64,000 bases of DNA from Microseira sp041929235 (GCF_041929235.1 NZ_JBHFNP010000168.1:1-64000); one strand, 5' to 3'; positions 25,727 through 34,655 are shown, counted from the stretch's first letter. The notes: generated by a model from the sequence alone, not told the origin. Translations and numbers: made by a program.

Positions 25727-25808
25727 CATTCGTGCCCGGTTAAGAAAGTGGAACTTTTGTCAATGAGTGAATATACTTAAATGATAATGAGAATCGTTTA
25801 TGGTCGGG

Positions 25809-25847
25809 GAGAGGGAAAAGGCAATCGTAGATTGCCTTTTCCCTCTC
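25809..25847. repeat. Perfect 18-bp hairpin in left arm of element R
   Basis: GAGAGGGAAAAGGCAATC pairs fully with GATTGCCTTTTCCCTCTC around GTA. The equivalent hairpins are at 21570-21608 and 26322-26358; the latter differs in the outer stem on both sides, keeping pairing. Confidence 0.85.
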
Positions 25848-26303
25848 TGTATGATTATCATTCTCTTTAAAGCTAGCTAACCCGAAGCGATGGAGAATAA
25901 AAAGTTAGTTAATTACCCAATCTCAATCTAGAGAAATAGTAGTAAATTAACCAAAAATACAGATTTGATTGACTTAAATTGATGACCACAATTAATAAAA
26001 TTATGTACATTTACCAGCAGTCAATCTAGTAAAAAGTGTTCAAATTGCTCCGTTAGTATAACTGACAGAATAATAAATTTACTAGGCGTATTGTGTCGCT
26101 TCCCGTGGTCAGGATGGCGAAAAATTCGCTTTTTCATGGTGTAACTGTCAAACTAAAGATAATTTAGTTTGACACATAGAAGTACTTGACACTTCCACTA
26201 TTTTTGATAAGTAGTGCATCTGTGCTGTGCTGTCTCTAACCAGATTGGAGTAGAGTCTGTTCACCTTGAAATATTCGCTTGATCCTGGTACTACTGTTTG
26301 GAT

Positions 26304-26319
26304 GATAATGATAATCATA
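26304..26319. promoter_or_regulatory. Fur-box-like sequence in right arm of element R
   Basis: GATAATGATAATCATA matches 14-15 positions of the Fur consensus GATAATGATAATCATTATC. Related boxes are at 21551-21567 and 25850-25865. Binding by Fur is inferred from the match only. Confidence 0.4.
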
Positions 26320-26321
26320 AA

Positions 26322-26358
26322 GATAGAAAAAGGCAATCATTGATTGCCTTTTTCTATC
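26322..26358. repeat. Perfect 18-bp hairpin in right arm of element R (compensatory variant)
   Basis: GATAGAAAAAGGCAATCA pairs with TGATTGCCTTTTTCTATC around one T. Compared with the left-arm hairpin, several outer pairs are changed on both strands. Confidence 0.85.
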
Positions 26359-26450
26359 CACGAACAGATAATATTCTCATTTTCATTCAAATTTATTTGA
26401 GCATATTCACTCATTGACAAAATCTCCACTTTCTTAACCTGTCACGAATG

Positions 26451-26837
26451 GTTTTTCTCAGGCTATTTCTCAACGCTAACTGTTACAATATCGCTTGCTC
26501 AGTCGTATTTTCCCCATGCTTGCCAATTGTTGCGTTCGCTACAATTAAGTTAGGTATAAATAAACTGAACACCCGACGTCCTCAAGAGAGAGATTTGAAA
26601 GCTTTGTGGGGTGGGCATCCTGCCTGCCCTATCTTTATATAACTATTTTCACTTTATTTACATGCACCTACTTATCTACTTCTTCTTTTCTCTTCCTAGC
26701 GCTAACGCGCCGCAAGGCTTACGCGTTCTTCGTGTCTAATTCGCTACCCTTGAATCCCTCTTGCGCATCCGCAATGCTGAGGGAATGCTAACGCGGTTCA
26801 TTCAATACAAATTCTTCCGGAGGGAAGGGATTAATGT
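26451..26837. other. Gene-free spacer with interspersed repeat
   Basis: 26609-26634 is an inverted copy of the GGGCAGGCAGGATGCCCACC repeat seen at 9838. No cyr sequence and no convincing coding frame is present. Confidence 0.45.
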
Positions 26838-27710
26838 CTAAGGATTACAATAAGAACACCGTGCTGGATCTGCCGAGTCTCTCCCATCTGGAAATAATTT
26901 TTCTTTGGCAAAACCGCATTTTTTGCATTGATAAATAACAGCCAATGTCATTTCAGTAGGAAAACCACAAACCCCACAAGGCAATCCTATTTTCCTGTCA
27001 ACTAAATCAAAACCAGGCCAAGAACACTGGGGACAAAGTTGGTTAAGTTTCCCAATCAAATCGAGGGTAGCTTTTTCGATATTTTTCATCCGAGTCGGAT
27101 TGTAATGCCCGCGCATATCTGTCTCAATCTGCACGCTACCATCTTGCGACTGACTCAACCCCAAGGTTACAGCTTCAATTAACTGTTCTTCCGTGACAAT
27201 TCCTTTAATAATTTGAGGTTTATTTTCCGATGGTTTATTAACCATCACAACGATTCCATGTTCCGGAAAGCCTACTTGTTTGGCAAATGCATAGGCTTGA
27301 GCGATATTCTGAACGGTTTTACTATTAAAATTAGTTTCTAAAGCAGCTGACTGACCGATAATTTCTATTTCGTGCTTTTTATCTATAAAAATTACAATTT
27401 CTCGATTTAAAGCAAGTCCGGGAAGCAAGGGATGGGGGCCAAAAGTACCCTCGCTGGCGAATGCGATCGCTTCCCCCGTCACTTCAATTGCCGCCAGAGC
27501 TTTAAATCTCGCTGCTTCTACTTGACTTCCGGCGCGTTTTATGTCTCTAGTAAAAGTCCCGAATCTATCCGTATCAAAATTTTCTGGTACTAGAACGGTA
27601 ATTCCTAATTCCCGCGACAAAATCGGAGCCATCACCCGTTCTTTTTGGTGCATGGTCGCCAGGACTCCCACGCGGTTGCTGAATAATTCTGCAATGATTT
27701 TGTGTGGCAT
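26838..27710 (-). CDS. DUF6671-family protein with C-terminal zinc ribbons
   Basis: 290 aa. The N-terminal ~215 residues have a mixed alpha/beta pattern (HQKERVMAPILSRELGITVL, FASEGTFGPHPLLPGLALNR, ETDMRGHYNPTRM). The C-terminus has paired cysteine motifs: CPQC, CGVC, CKKC and CSYC, likely two zinc ribbons. The layout matches a bacterial family of unknown function listed as DUF6671 (from memory). The gene lies downstream of cmpD on the same strand with a 117-bp repeat-filled gap, so it may be co-transcribed with the bicarbonate transporter, but no functional link is known. The short protein start MPHKIIAELFSNRVGVLATM is well defined. Confidence 0.65.
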   Translation of the reverse strand: MPHKIIAELFSNRVGVLATMHQKERVMAPILSRELGITVLVPENFDTDRFGTFTRDIKRAGSQVEAARFKALAAIEVTGEAIAFASEGTFGPHPLLPGLALNREIVIFIDKKHEIEIIGQSAALETNFNSKTVQNIAQAYAFAKQVGFPEHGIVVMVNKPSENKPQIIKGIVTEEQLIEAVTLGLSQSQDGSVQIETDMRGHYNPTRMKNIEKATLDLIGKLNQLCPQCSWPGFDLVDRKIGLPCGVCGFPTEMTLAVIYQCKKCGFAKEKLFPDGRDSADPARCSYCNP

Positions 27711-27719
27711 TACTGATGA

Positions 27720-27815
27720 TTGCTAATTGGTAATGGGTAATAGGTAATTGGTTTTCTTGCCCATTACCTATTACCTATTTACCCTCGTTCCCTGGCTCTG
27801 CCTGGGAACGCCATT
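27720..27815. repeat. Heptamer-type repeats plus GTTCCCTGG palindrome
   Basis: Imperfect TAATGGG/TTACCTA repeats surround CGTTCCCTGGCTCTGCCTGG, another copy of the GTTCCC palindrome family. It fills the cmpD to DUF6671-gene gap. Confidence 0.6.
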
Positions 27816-27827
27816 ACCTAAATTATC

Positions 27828-28694
27828 TTAGTCGTCGCTGTGGGCGAAACGGTGGTAGAGGAAGTCTAAAGCCTGGTTACGCAGCTTATAGTAAGTTGGA
27901 TCTTCCATGATGCGGGCGCGATCGCGGGGACGCGAGAAGGGAATCTCCATAATTTCTCCAATTTTAGCCGCAGGGCCGTTGGTCATCATCACCAACTTAT
28001 CTGCCAAGAATAGCGCCTCGTCGATATCGTGGGTAATCATCAACACGGTGCATTTTTGATCTGCCCATATTTTGAGCAATTCTTCCTGCAATTCTTCTTT
28101 AGTAATCGCGTCCAACGCACCAAAAGGTTCGTCGAGAATCAACACTTGAGGGCGAATTGACAAAGCACGAGCAATAGAAACCCGCTGTCTCATACCCCCA
28201 GACATTTGCGGTGGCTTTTTCTCAGCCGCATCTTCCAATCCCACCATTTTGAGATTTTTCCGCACAATGTCTCTTTTTTCGGCTTCCGACTTATTCGGAT
28301 GAACCGCATTCACCGCTAAATAAATATTTTCAAAAGCAGTCCGCCAAGGCAATAGGGCATAGTTTTGGAACACCACCATCCGGTCGGGTCCTGGTTGGGT
28401 AATCTGCTTTCCTTGCAGTCGCACTTCACCTTCAGTCGGGAAAGCGAAACCCGATACCATGTTCAAAAGCGTGGATTTGCCACACCCAGAGTGACCGATG
28501 ACGCAGATAAACTCCCCTTCTTCTACCCTCAAGTTAACGCCATTGAGAACCGTGAAAGGGCCATTCTTAGTTGGATAAACTTTGCTGACATTTTCAATCG
28601 ACAGGAAAGCCTCGCGCCTGCTGGTAGCTGGTGCTGAACGACGGGTTGTGTAGCTGGTTTTGCTATCTGTATAGCTTAGAGGGCGGTTAACCAT
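27828..28694 (-). CDS. cmpD: Bicarbonate ABC transporter ATP-binding subunit CmpD
   Basis: 288 aa. ABC ATPase with Walker A GHSGCGKST (about residues 72-80), a Q-loop at VFQNYALLPW, signature MSGGMRQR, Walker B VLILDEPFG and the switch His in ITHDIDEA. It is one of the two ATPases of the BCT1 importer in the cytoplasmic membrane; unlike CmpC it has no C-terminal solute-binding-like domain. It could be called NrtD by similarity alone; the CmpA-type binding protein in the same operon decides for bicarbonate. It is last of cmpABCD, 134 bp after cmpC. The N-terminal ~28 residues are a Ser/Thr/Arg-rich extension. Confidence 0.85.
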   Translation of the reverse strand: MVNRPLSYTDSKTSYTTRRSAPATSRREAFLSIENVSKVYPTKNGPFTVLNGVNLRVEEGEFICVIGHSGCGKSTLLNMVSGFAFPTEGEVRLQGKQITQPGPDRMVVFQNYALLPWRTAFENIYLAVNAVHPNKSEAEKRDIVRKNLKMVGLEDAAEKKPPQMSGGMRQRVSIARALSIRPQVLILDEPFGALDAITKEELQEELLKIWADQKCTVLMITHDIDEALFLADKLVMMTNGPAAKIGEIMEIPFSRPRDRARIMEDPTYYKLRNQALDFLYHRFAHSDD

Positions 28695-28828
28695 TGATCC
28701 AGTTAATTTAGTGAGATGGACAGAGTATTGCAGATTTCAGATTTTAGATTTCAAATTTAAATCTGCCATTTGAAAGGGGTTAGGGGCTAGGGACTAAGGA
28801 AGCATCTTCCCTTAGTCCCTAGTTCCTA

Positions 28829-30829
28829 TTAAGCAGCAGTAGGTCGGAAATCGATCGCAATTTCTGCAATGCTGAAATCGCGTTTTATCTCTAGACTGTT
28901 GAGATAGGCAATGGGGTCTTCAGTATTAAAGGTAGAGCCATCGAACAGTTTAATTTTGCCTTGATTGTAACTGATATCAACTAGACCCAATTCTCGTGCT
29001 GCGATGCTGAATGCGCGGACGCGAGAAACCCGTTCTAGAATTTCCACCCAGTTCCTGGGGAAAGGCGTGTGATCCCAACGTGCCAGCTGGGTCATGTGCC
29101 AAAGTTGCTCGGTACGACTGGGACGGTTAACGCCTTCGCCAAAGAACAGGTGATGCCCGTATTCGCGCATCGGTATATCCAAACTACAGCTAGCGCTATC
29201 GGGGGTACCCAAGTGGATGTAAGAAACATCCGTACTTAAATATTCCCGATCGGCGAGAATTTTGCACACCTCTTGTTCGTGTGCCGGCTCGGCACAATAC
29301 CGACAAGCTTCCAACAACGCTTTGATTAACGCGACGTGGGTGTTGGGATAAGCGTCTGCCCACTCTTCCCGCACGCCGAGGACTTTTCCTGGGTGTCCGG
29401 GCCAAATTTCCAAGTCGGTGGCGACGGTGAATCCGACTCCATCCATTGCGGCGCGGGTGTTCCAGGGTTCGCCGACGCAGAAACCGTCAATCGTTCCCCC
29501 TTGCAAGTCCACCACCATCTGCGCTGGTGGGATATTTTTCAATTGCACGTCGTGGTCGGGGTCGATGCCGCCAGTAGCCAGCCAGTAGCGCAGCAGCAGG
29601 TTATGCATCGAGGAGGGATGCACGACTCCCATTCTGTGCTGACTCGCTGGAAACTCGAGCAACATCCGCTTGAATTCTTTGAGGGAGTAGATTCCTTGGT
29701 CGTAGAAGCGCTTGCACAAGGTAATCCCGTTGCCGTTGCGCGACATGGTGAGGGAGGTTACCGTTGGTGTGGGACGGTTGTCGTTACCGCCCAAGGTTAG
29801 CCACAAAGGCATTCCCGAGGGCATTTGTGCCCCATCTAAATATCCTCCCGAGATGCCGTCTACGATACCGCGCCAGCTGGTTTCCCGCACCAAGCTGACT
29901 TCATCTAGACCGTGTTTGGCAAAGAAGCCTTTTTCTTTAGCGATGGCGACGGGCGCGCAAGCTGTGAGGGGAACGAAACCAATTGACAGGTTGACTTTTT
30001 CCAGACCGTGACGCGCCACAACCGCTGTTTTTTGCGCCCGAATTTTCTTGATGCGTTTTTGTTGGTTGAGGAAGTAAATCATTTCGCTTCGCAAACTGTA
30101 GTAGCTGGGGTGTTCTACTACTTCCATCCGTTTGCGGGGACGGGGAATGTCTACTTCCAGAATTTGACCAATTTTAGATCCTGGGCCGTTGGTGAGCATG
30201 ACAATTTTGTCAGATAGCAGCACTGCTTCGTCCACGTCGTGAGTCACCATAACGCCGGTGACTTGATTTTCTTCGCAGATTTGCATTAGCTGCTCTTGCA
30301 GATTACCCCGCGTTAGGGCGTCCAACGCACCGAAGGGTTCGTCGAGTAGCAGGAGTTTGGGGCGAATAGCTAGGGCGCGCGCAATCGCTACCCGTTGTTT
30401 CTGTCCCCCCGATAGCATCGTGGGGGATTTATCAGCGTGAGGTCGCAACCCCACCATATCAATATGCTGTTCTACAATATCCCGACGTTCGTCAACCGAC
30501 AGCCCATTCATCACCGAGTCTACGGCGAGGGCGATGTTTTCCCGTACCGTGCGCCAAGGCAATAACGAATAGTTTTGGAATACTACCATCCGGTCTGGCC
30601 CCGGTCTGGTAATTTTTTGACCTTCCAAGGTCACGACGCCTTCGCTGGGCAAATCCAGACCGGCAATCATGTTTAATAAGGTGGATTTCCCACAACCGGA
30701 GTGACCGATTAACGAGACAAATTCCCCTTTTTTAATCTGGAGGTCAATTCCTTTGAGCGCGATGTACTGACCGCCACCGGATAGGTCGAATACTTTATTG
30801 ATTTGGTCTACAGCTACAAAAACAGACAT
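28829..30829 (-). CDS. cmpC: Bicarbonate ABC transporter ATPase/regulatory subunit CmpC
   Basis: 666 aa in two parts. Residues 1-255 are an ABC ATPase (GHSGCGKST, FQNYSLLPW, LSGGQKQR, LLLLDEPFG, THDVDEA). From about 280 a CmpA/NrtA-like domain follows (LSIGFVPLTACAPVAIAKEK, LATGGIDPDHDVQLKNIPPA, GFCVGEPWNTRA). In CmpC/NrtC proteins this C-terminal domain sits in the cytoplasm and senses substrate or effectors. Length and order match the family. It is third in the operon; the spacer before it contains tandem TAATTGC heptamers. Confidence 0.88.
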   Translation of the reverse strand: MSVFVAVDQINKVFDLSGGGQYIALKGIDLQIKKGEFVSLIGHSGCGKSTLLNMIAGLDLPSEGVVTLEGQKITRPGPDRMVVFQNYSLLPWRTVRENIALAVDSVMNGLSVDERRDIVEQHIDMVGLRPHADKSPTMLSGGQKQRVAIARALAIRPKLLLLDEPFGALDALTRGNLQEQLMQICEENQVTGVMVTHDVDEAVLLSDKIVMLTNGPGSKIGQILEVDIPRPRKRMEVVEHPSYYSLRSEMIYFLNQQKRIKKIRAQKTAVVARHGLEKVNLSIGFVPLTACAPVAIAKEKGFFAKHGLDEVSLVRETSWRGIVDGISGGYLDGAQMPSGMPLWLTLGGNDNRPTPTVTSLTMSRNGNGITLCKRFYDQGIYSLKEFKRMLLEFPASQHRMGVVHPSSMHNLLLRYWLATGGIDPDHDVQLKNIPPAQMVVDLQGGTIDGFCVGEPWNTRAAMDGVGFTVATDLEIWPGHPGKVLGVREEWADAYPNTHVALIKALLEACRYCAEPAHEQEVCKILADREYLSTDVSYIHLGTPDSASCSLDIPMREYGHHLFFGEGVNRPSRTEQLWHMTQLARWDHTPFPRNWVEILERVSRVRAFSIAARELGLVDISYNQGKIKLFDGSTFNTEDPIAYLNSLEIKRDFSIAEIAIDFRPTAA

Positions 30830-30864
30830 GGCGTTTGGTAATTGGTAATTGGTGATTGGTAATT

Positions 30865-30920
30865 GGTGATGGCTAATTGCTAATTGCTAATTGCTAATTG
30901 CTAATTGCTAATTGCGTAAT
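30865..30920. repeat. Tandem TAATTGC heptamers between cmpB and cmpC
   Basis: About seven consecutive CTAATTG/TAATTGC units. They resemble the short tandemly repeated heptamers known in cyanobacteria. Related arrays are at 31803-31862, 40978-41022 and 42604-42650. Confidence 0.85.
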
Positions 30921-30954
30921 TCTTTGCTGCCATTAGCCAGCCATTAGCGATTGA

Positions 30955-31782
30955 CTATTGTTGGATAATCTTCGATTCCAGCCAAACCATGAACTTGTCT
31001 AGAATCAAGCCAATTCCGCCGATATAAACTAGAGCCACAATTACTTCTGTTACTGCGTTATTTTGGTAAGCGTTCCAGATGAAGAAGCCAATTCCAACAA
31101 TACCCGACATGACGATTTCTGCCGCGATAATTGCCAACCAAGCTAACCCAATCGCAATTCTCAATCCGGTGAAAATGTAAGGCAGTGCCGCCGGAATCAG
31201 AATGTTGAAGAAGTATTCTTTTTTAGTCAATTGGAGAACCTTGGCGACGTTGTTGTAGTCTTGGGGAATGTTCTTCACGCCCACTGCCGTATTGATTAAT
31301 ATCGGCCAGATTGCGGTAATAAAAATTACGAACAGCGCGGCTGGTTCGTTTTGACGTAAAGCTGCCAGCGAGATCGGCACCCAAGCTAGAGGGGGTACGG
31401 TTCTCAGCAACTGGAAGATTGGGTCTAAAGCTTTGTTCATCATTTTATTAGTCCCAATCAAAATGCCCAAGCCGATGCCGACAATGGCAGCTAAAGTGTA
31501 GCTAATTGCCACCCGTTGTAAGCTGGCGAGGATTTGCCAAAACAATCCTTTATCTGTACCGCCTCTGTCCAAGAAAGGATAGAAAATATAATCCCGCGTA
31601 TCTTTATCCGCGAAAATTTGTACCGGGCCGGGTAAGGTTGCACCCGGAAGCCAAGCAAATAGCTGCCACACAAATAGAAAAGCAGCTATAGCTAGAATCG
31701 GGGGAATCAAATCGGGCAACTGTTTTTGCAGCTGCGACATAAAGTCATTCCGGTTAGCACCGCGTCTTTGAAGTGTAGTCAT
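30955..31782 (-). CDS. cmpB: Bicarbonate ABC transporter permease CmpB
   Basis: 275 aa, about six membrane helices, binding-protein-dependent permease type. The cytoplasmic coupling loop with NVAKVLQLTKKEYFFNILIP, then AALPYIFTGLRIAIGLAWLA, is the EAA-type motif that docks the ATPases. LRTVPPLAWVPISLAAL is characteristic of the Nrt/Cmp/Ssu/Tau permease group. It forms the membrane channel of BCT1, presumably as a dimer. A 108-bp gap with heptamer repeats separates it from cmpA. Confidence 0.87.
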   Translation of the reverse strand: MTTLQRRGANRNDFMSQLQKQLPDLIPPILAIAAFLFVWQLFAWLPGATLPGPVQIFADKDTRDYIFYPFLDRGGTDKGLFWQILASLQRVAISYTLAAIVGIGLGILIGTNKMMNKALDPIFQLLRTVPPLAWVPISLAALRQNEPAALFVIFITAIWPILINTAVGVKNIPQDYNNVAKVLQLTKKEYFFNILIPAALPYIFTGLRIAIGLAWLAIIAAEIVMSGIVGIGFFIWNAYQNNAVTEVIVALVYIGGIGLILDKFMVWLESKIIQQ

Positions 31783-31802
31783 TGAGAGTGTTCTCCTCTA
31801 AA

Positions 31803-31865
31803 CAGGTTAATTGGGAATTGGGAATTGGGAATTGGGAATTGCTAATTGCTAATTGCTAATTGGTT
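31803..31865. repeat. Tandem heptamers between cmpA and cmpB
   Basis: Four TTGGGAA units run into three or four TTGCTAA units, both 7 bp. They lie in the transcribed spacer of the operon. Confidence 0.85.
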
Positions 31866-31890
31866 TTTTCTATTAGCCATTAGCCATTAG

Positions 31891-33270
31891 CTAAACTTGC
31901 ACTTTCTTGATTTTCAAGCTCTTGAGGTAAGCCGTCGGGTCGGCTGGATCGAAAGTGATACCATCAAAAAACTTTTCAACACCACGAGAGTCGCTGGTAG
32001 GCAGATCCGCAGCCGCAATACCTGCTTCTTTTGCTGCTTCTAGCCACAGATCTCCCCGGTTGACTTTATCGATTATTGCCTTAGCATTCGTCAAAGTATC
32101 TGGTGGCAAAAAGCCCCAGCGAACGCTTTCGGTCATGAACCAAAGGTCGTGACTCTTGTAGGGATAGGACACGCTGCCTCGGGCGTCTTTCCAGTAGTAA
32201 GTCGCCATCTTTTTATCGTCAATCTTGCGACCATCGCCCATGTCGTATATGCCTTGGAACGGATTTATCAACACTTCTACTGGCACGCCGAAGTAATTCC
32301 GAGTGGCGAGAATTTGTGCCATTTCTTGGCGGTTATTAAAATCGTCGCACCACTGTTGCGCTTCCATTAAACCTTTGAGGATTGCTTTAGTAGCTTTGGG
32401 ATGTTTATCCACCCAATCTGCACGAATCGCTAAGTATTCTTCCGGGTGGTCAGGCCAAATTTCTGCGGTCAAAGCTGCCATGTAGCCGATGCCGTCTTTG
32501 ACGATACGATAAGGCCAGGGGTCGCCCGTACTGAAGGCATCCATCGTTCCCGTCTTCATGTTTGCCACAGTTTGGGCGGCGGGTACGGTTAGCAATTTGA
32601 CATCCGCATCGGGGTCAATTCCACCTGCGGCGAACCAGTAGCGAATCCAGAAATCTTGGTTAGATCCGGGAAATGTATACGCCGCAGTGAATTGGGCGTT
32701 AGTCGATTTCAGCTGATCGAAGAGAGATTTGGTGCCGTCGAGTTTCAGTCCAATTTTCCCTTTGTGCTTGGATGCGACTGCTATCCCATTTCCTTGGGTA
32801 TTCAACTGCGCCAAGACATACATGGGAATTTTGGCGTTTCCTTTGGTAATCTTGCCTTCAGCAATTAGGTAAGGCATCGGCATCTGCCACTGTCCGCCAT
32901 CAACGCCGCCCCCTGCCGCGCCAATTTCCACGTTGTCTCTAGCAGAACCCCAGTTCGCTTGCTTGGATACGTCTACTTCGGTCATGCCATACTTGGCAAA
33001 GAAGCCTTTTTCTTTAGCAATAATTAGAGGGGCTGCTTCTACAATCGGGATATAACCCAATTTGACTTTGGGGGTTTCTGGTGCATCTGCCGGGTTAATA
33101 TTCGCAGCCGGAACAACAGCGGGGCTGGTCGTTGTTGGCACCGTACCCGTACCGGCGTTATCTGTAGGAGGATTTCCCAAACAGCCTTTGAGTAATACAG
33201 AACCTACAGCGGATGCTCCAGCTGTGACAAGAAACTTACGACGAGAAACTTGACTGGAAAACTGACTCAT
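31891..33270 (-). CDS. cmpA: Bicarbonate-binding lipoprotein CmpA (BCT1)
   Basis: 459 aa. The N-terminus has a twin-arginine SRRKFLVTAG motif and a lipobox (LLKGC, Cys about residue 29), so a membrane-anchored periplasmic lipoprotein exported by Tat or Sec is expected. A Thr/Pro linker follows. The binding domain begins VKLGYIPIVEAAPLIIAKEK and contains GGGVDGGQWQMPMPYLIAEG, NQDFWIRYWFAAGGIDPDAD and FSTGDPWPYRI. These segments are CmpA-like; NrtA has different residues at the same places (for example GFIALTDAAPVIIA, as recalled for the Synechococcus protein). CmpA delivers bicarbonate to CmpB under carbon limitation. It is first in the cmpABCD operon, with a 450-bp leader region shared in part with bicA. 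Confidence 0.88.
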   Translation of the reverse strand: MSQFSSQVSRRKFLVTAGASAVGSVLLKGCLGNPPTDNAGTGTVPTTTSPAVVPAANINPADAPETPKVKLGYIPIVEAAPLIIAKEKGFFAKYGMTEVDVSKQANWGSARDNVEIGAAGGGVDGGQWQMPMPYLIAEGKITKGNAKIPMYVLAQLNTQGNGIAVASKHKGKIGLKLDGTKSLFDQLKSTNAQFTAAYTFPGSNQDFWIRYWFAAGGIDPDADVKLLTVPAAQTVANMKTGTMDAFSTGDPWPYRIVKDGIGYMAALTAEIWPDHPEEYLAIRADWVDKHPKATKAILKGLMEAQQWCDDFNNRQEMAQILATRNYFGVPVEVLINPFQGIYDMGDGRKIDDKKMATYYWKDARGSVSYPYKSHDLWFMTESVRWGFLPPDTLTNAKAIIDKVNRGDLWLEAAKEAGIAAADLPTSDSRGVEKFFDGITFDPADPTAYLKSLKIKKVQV

Positions 33271-33606
33271 AACCTCTCCTTACCTCTGACCTCTTCTCTC
33301 TTTTGATTGGGGAACTCGATTTATAGAACCTCTATTCTGGAAAGACGCTTAGGGCGTGAATTAGCTTTAGCGCTATCTGTAGGTAGTTAGCTTAGGAATT
33401 GCAACTGCGAGTCGCTATCCGCGCGAACCAAGTTAATACAAAAACATCATGTCAGGTCTGTATTTGATGCTTGGTTAGTATGAGCCCGCCGCAAAACCTG
33501 CTATAGGTTGGCGGCTATTATTTGGCAATGGCGAGCGCTAATGCAGTTGCATTAACCGCTTTTAGTTAGTGAAGTCCGTTACAGCCTTAGTAGCTGTGTT
33601 CGTTAA

Positions 33607-33745
33607 ATGTAAATTTAGCACCTAAACGAGGTTAGTGGTTCAATGGTTGAACCAAATTATAAAAGAAAAATTAAATGATTACGATAAGTATTTTTTACTA
33701 TCCTCTACCTGTTTTAGGTTTTACATAGATTAACCTCTATGGATT
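33607..33745 (-). promoter_or_regulatory. Putative carbon-limitation regulatory module upstream of cmpA
   Basis: Shares a colinear pattern with 38375-38511 upstream of bicA: ATGTAAATTTAgCACCTA, later AAAGAAAAATTAAAT, then TTTTTTA and the 18-bp palindrome. The spacing from the first to the last block is 117 bp here and 115 bp at bicA. Both modules have the same orientation relative to their genes. Confidence 0.6.
33721..33741 (-). promoter_or_regulatory. Palindrome CATAGA-N6-TCTATG with overlapping TTA-N7-TAA
   Basis: CATAGATTAACCTCTATG at 33724-33741 is a perfect inverted repeat with a 6-bp centre. TTA-N7-TAA (33721-33733) overlaps it and fits the LysR-type CmpR/CcmR recognition pattern known for carbon-limitation genes. 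Located 455 bp before the cmpA start. Confidence 0.55.
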
Positions 33746-34623
33746 GGTTTGATTGAACCATAGCCGAAACTAGAGGCAACGGCTGGCAAAGCCATATTTA
33801 CCTCAGACGAGGGATAGCGCTGTTTTCGATTCAAACGAGAATTTGACCCTATTGTCAGCGATGTTTTTACGGAGAATTAGCCGTACATTGCTACTTGATG
33901 TCCAAGGAAAATACTCGATAGGCGCACAATTAATTTGCGATCGCATCTACCAAAAGAGATAGGCTGATCGATATCTTATCCCTGAAACCGGGTTTCGACT
34001 AACTTGACTGGTTGCAGGGCTTATTTCCAAAGGATTTCGCGATTTAGCATTACTGCTGAACCTTTGCGATCGCGCAAGCGTTGCGGAGGCATATCGCCCG
34101 CCCTTTCACCCGATTCGCTCAGTATTATTACCGATTTGCCAACCTTTTATAAATGAGCATTATTACCTAATTTGGCTAAATAGTAATAATTTCTAGTTGA
34201 CTTTGGTAAAAGTTTAGCTTATCGGAAAAATTATTAGAGGTTGCGGGGAGTAGAGACGCATCATATCATGTCTGTTTGATTACCCATAGTGAGGACTGAC
34301 GCCCAGACTCGGGGACAAGGCGACGCGGAGAGTTTAATTATGGGTGAAAAGCCTGACATCATATCAGTAAGTTTTGTCGAATTCCTCAAAGTTTTTCCGA
34401 TGCGTCCCTAAAATGTTTTGTTGCACCCATATTCAAAATATCTCAGGACTTACGCACGACCAGGCCATCACCAAAGTTTCTTTTAACTCGTTTCCAGACT
34501 CGCGCCTGGAAATGCAGTTTGGGAGGCTCCTGCCTCCCCAATTCTCCAGAGGCAGGAGCCTCTAGATTTGCGTTACCAGGCGCAGGCCTGGTAACGAGGT
34601 AAGAGGTAAACTGCTGTAAATAA

Positions 34624-34655
34624 GCCTCCAGATCTCTTCTTCAGAGATTGGAGGC
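34624..34655 (-). terminator. Terminator hairpin downstream of the antiporter gene
   Basis: GCCTCCAGATCTC pairs with the mirrored AGAGATTGGAGGC (one mismatch region near the loop TTCTTC). It lies about 55 bp after the minus-strand stop at 34709 and is flanked by AATAA/TTATT. Confidence 0.6.

Larger units (their letters stand above)
25727..26450. mobile_element. Repeat element R, composite copy B inside cyrB (724 bp, long terminal inverted repeats)
   Basis: Left end CATTCGTGCCCGGTTAAGAA at 25727; right end is the inverted CATTCGTGACAGGTTAAGAA ending at 26450. The inverted similarity extends about 130 bp inward, including TTTTGTCAATGAGTGAATAT, a hairpin and TGATTATCAT-type boxes. The right arm also contains the leader and first codons shared with copy A (to 26079). 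There is no transposase, so it is MITE-like or a deletion derivative. The centre (25870-26075) is unrecognised AT-rich sequence. Confidence 0.8.

Noticed and set aside
29196..29405. Shadow frames inside cmpC, bicA, ndhF3 and the sensor kinases
   Set aside because: They lie antisense or out of frame within long, clearly conserved genes and show no domain or ribosome site.
28829..33270. Calling the ABC operon nrtABCD (nitrate)
   Set aside because: The subunits are similar to Nrt proteins, but the binding protein has CmpA-type segments (GYIPIVEAAPLIIA, GGQWQMPMPYLI, STGDPWPYR), and the context is carbon uptake, so BCT1 is preferred. No nitrite or nitrate reductase gene is nearby.
33688..33701. 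Possible NtcA site (GTA-N8-TAT) upstream of cmpA
   Set aside because: It lacks the final TAC, and no GTA-N8-TAC was found in 33271-33760; support is too weak.
34374..34565. Plus-strand 63-aa frame
   Set aside because: It overlaps repeat pieces and palindromes; no ribosome site or family.
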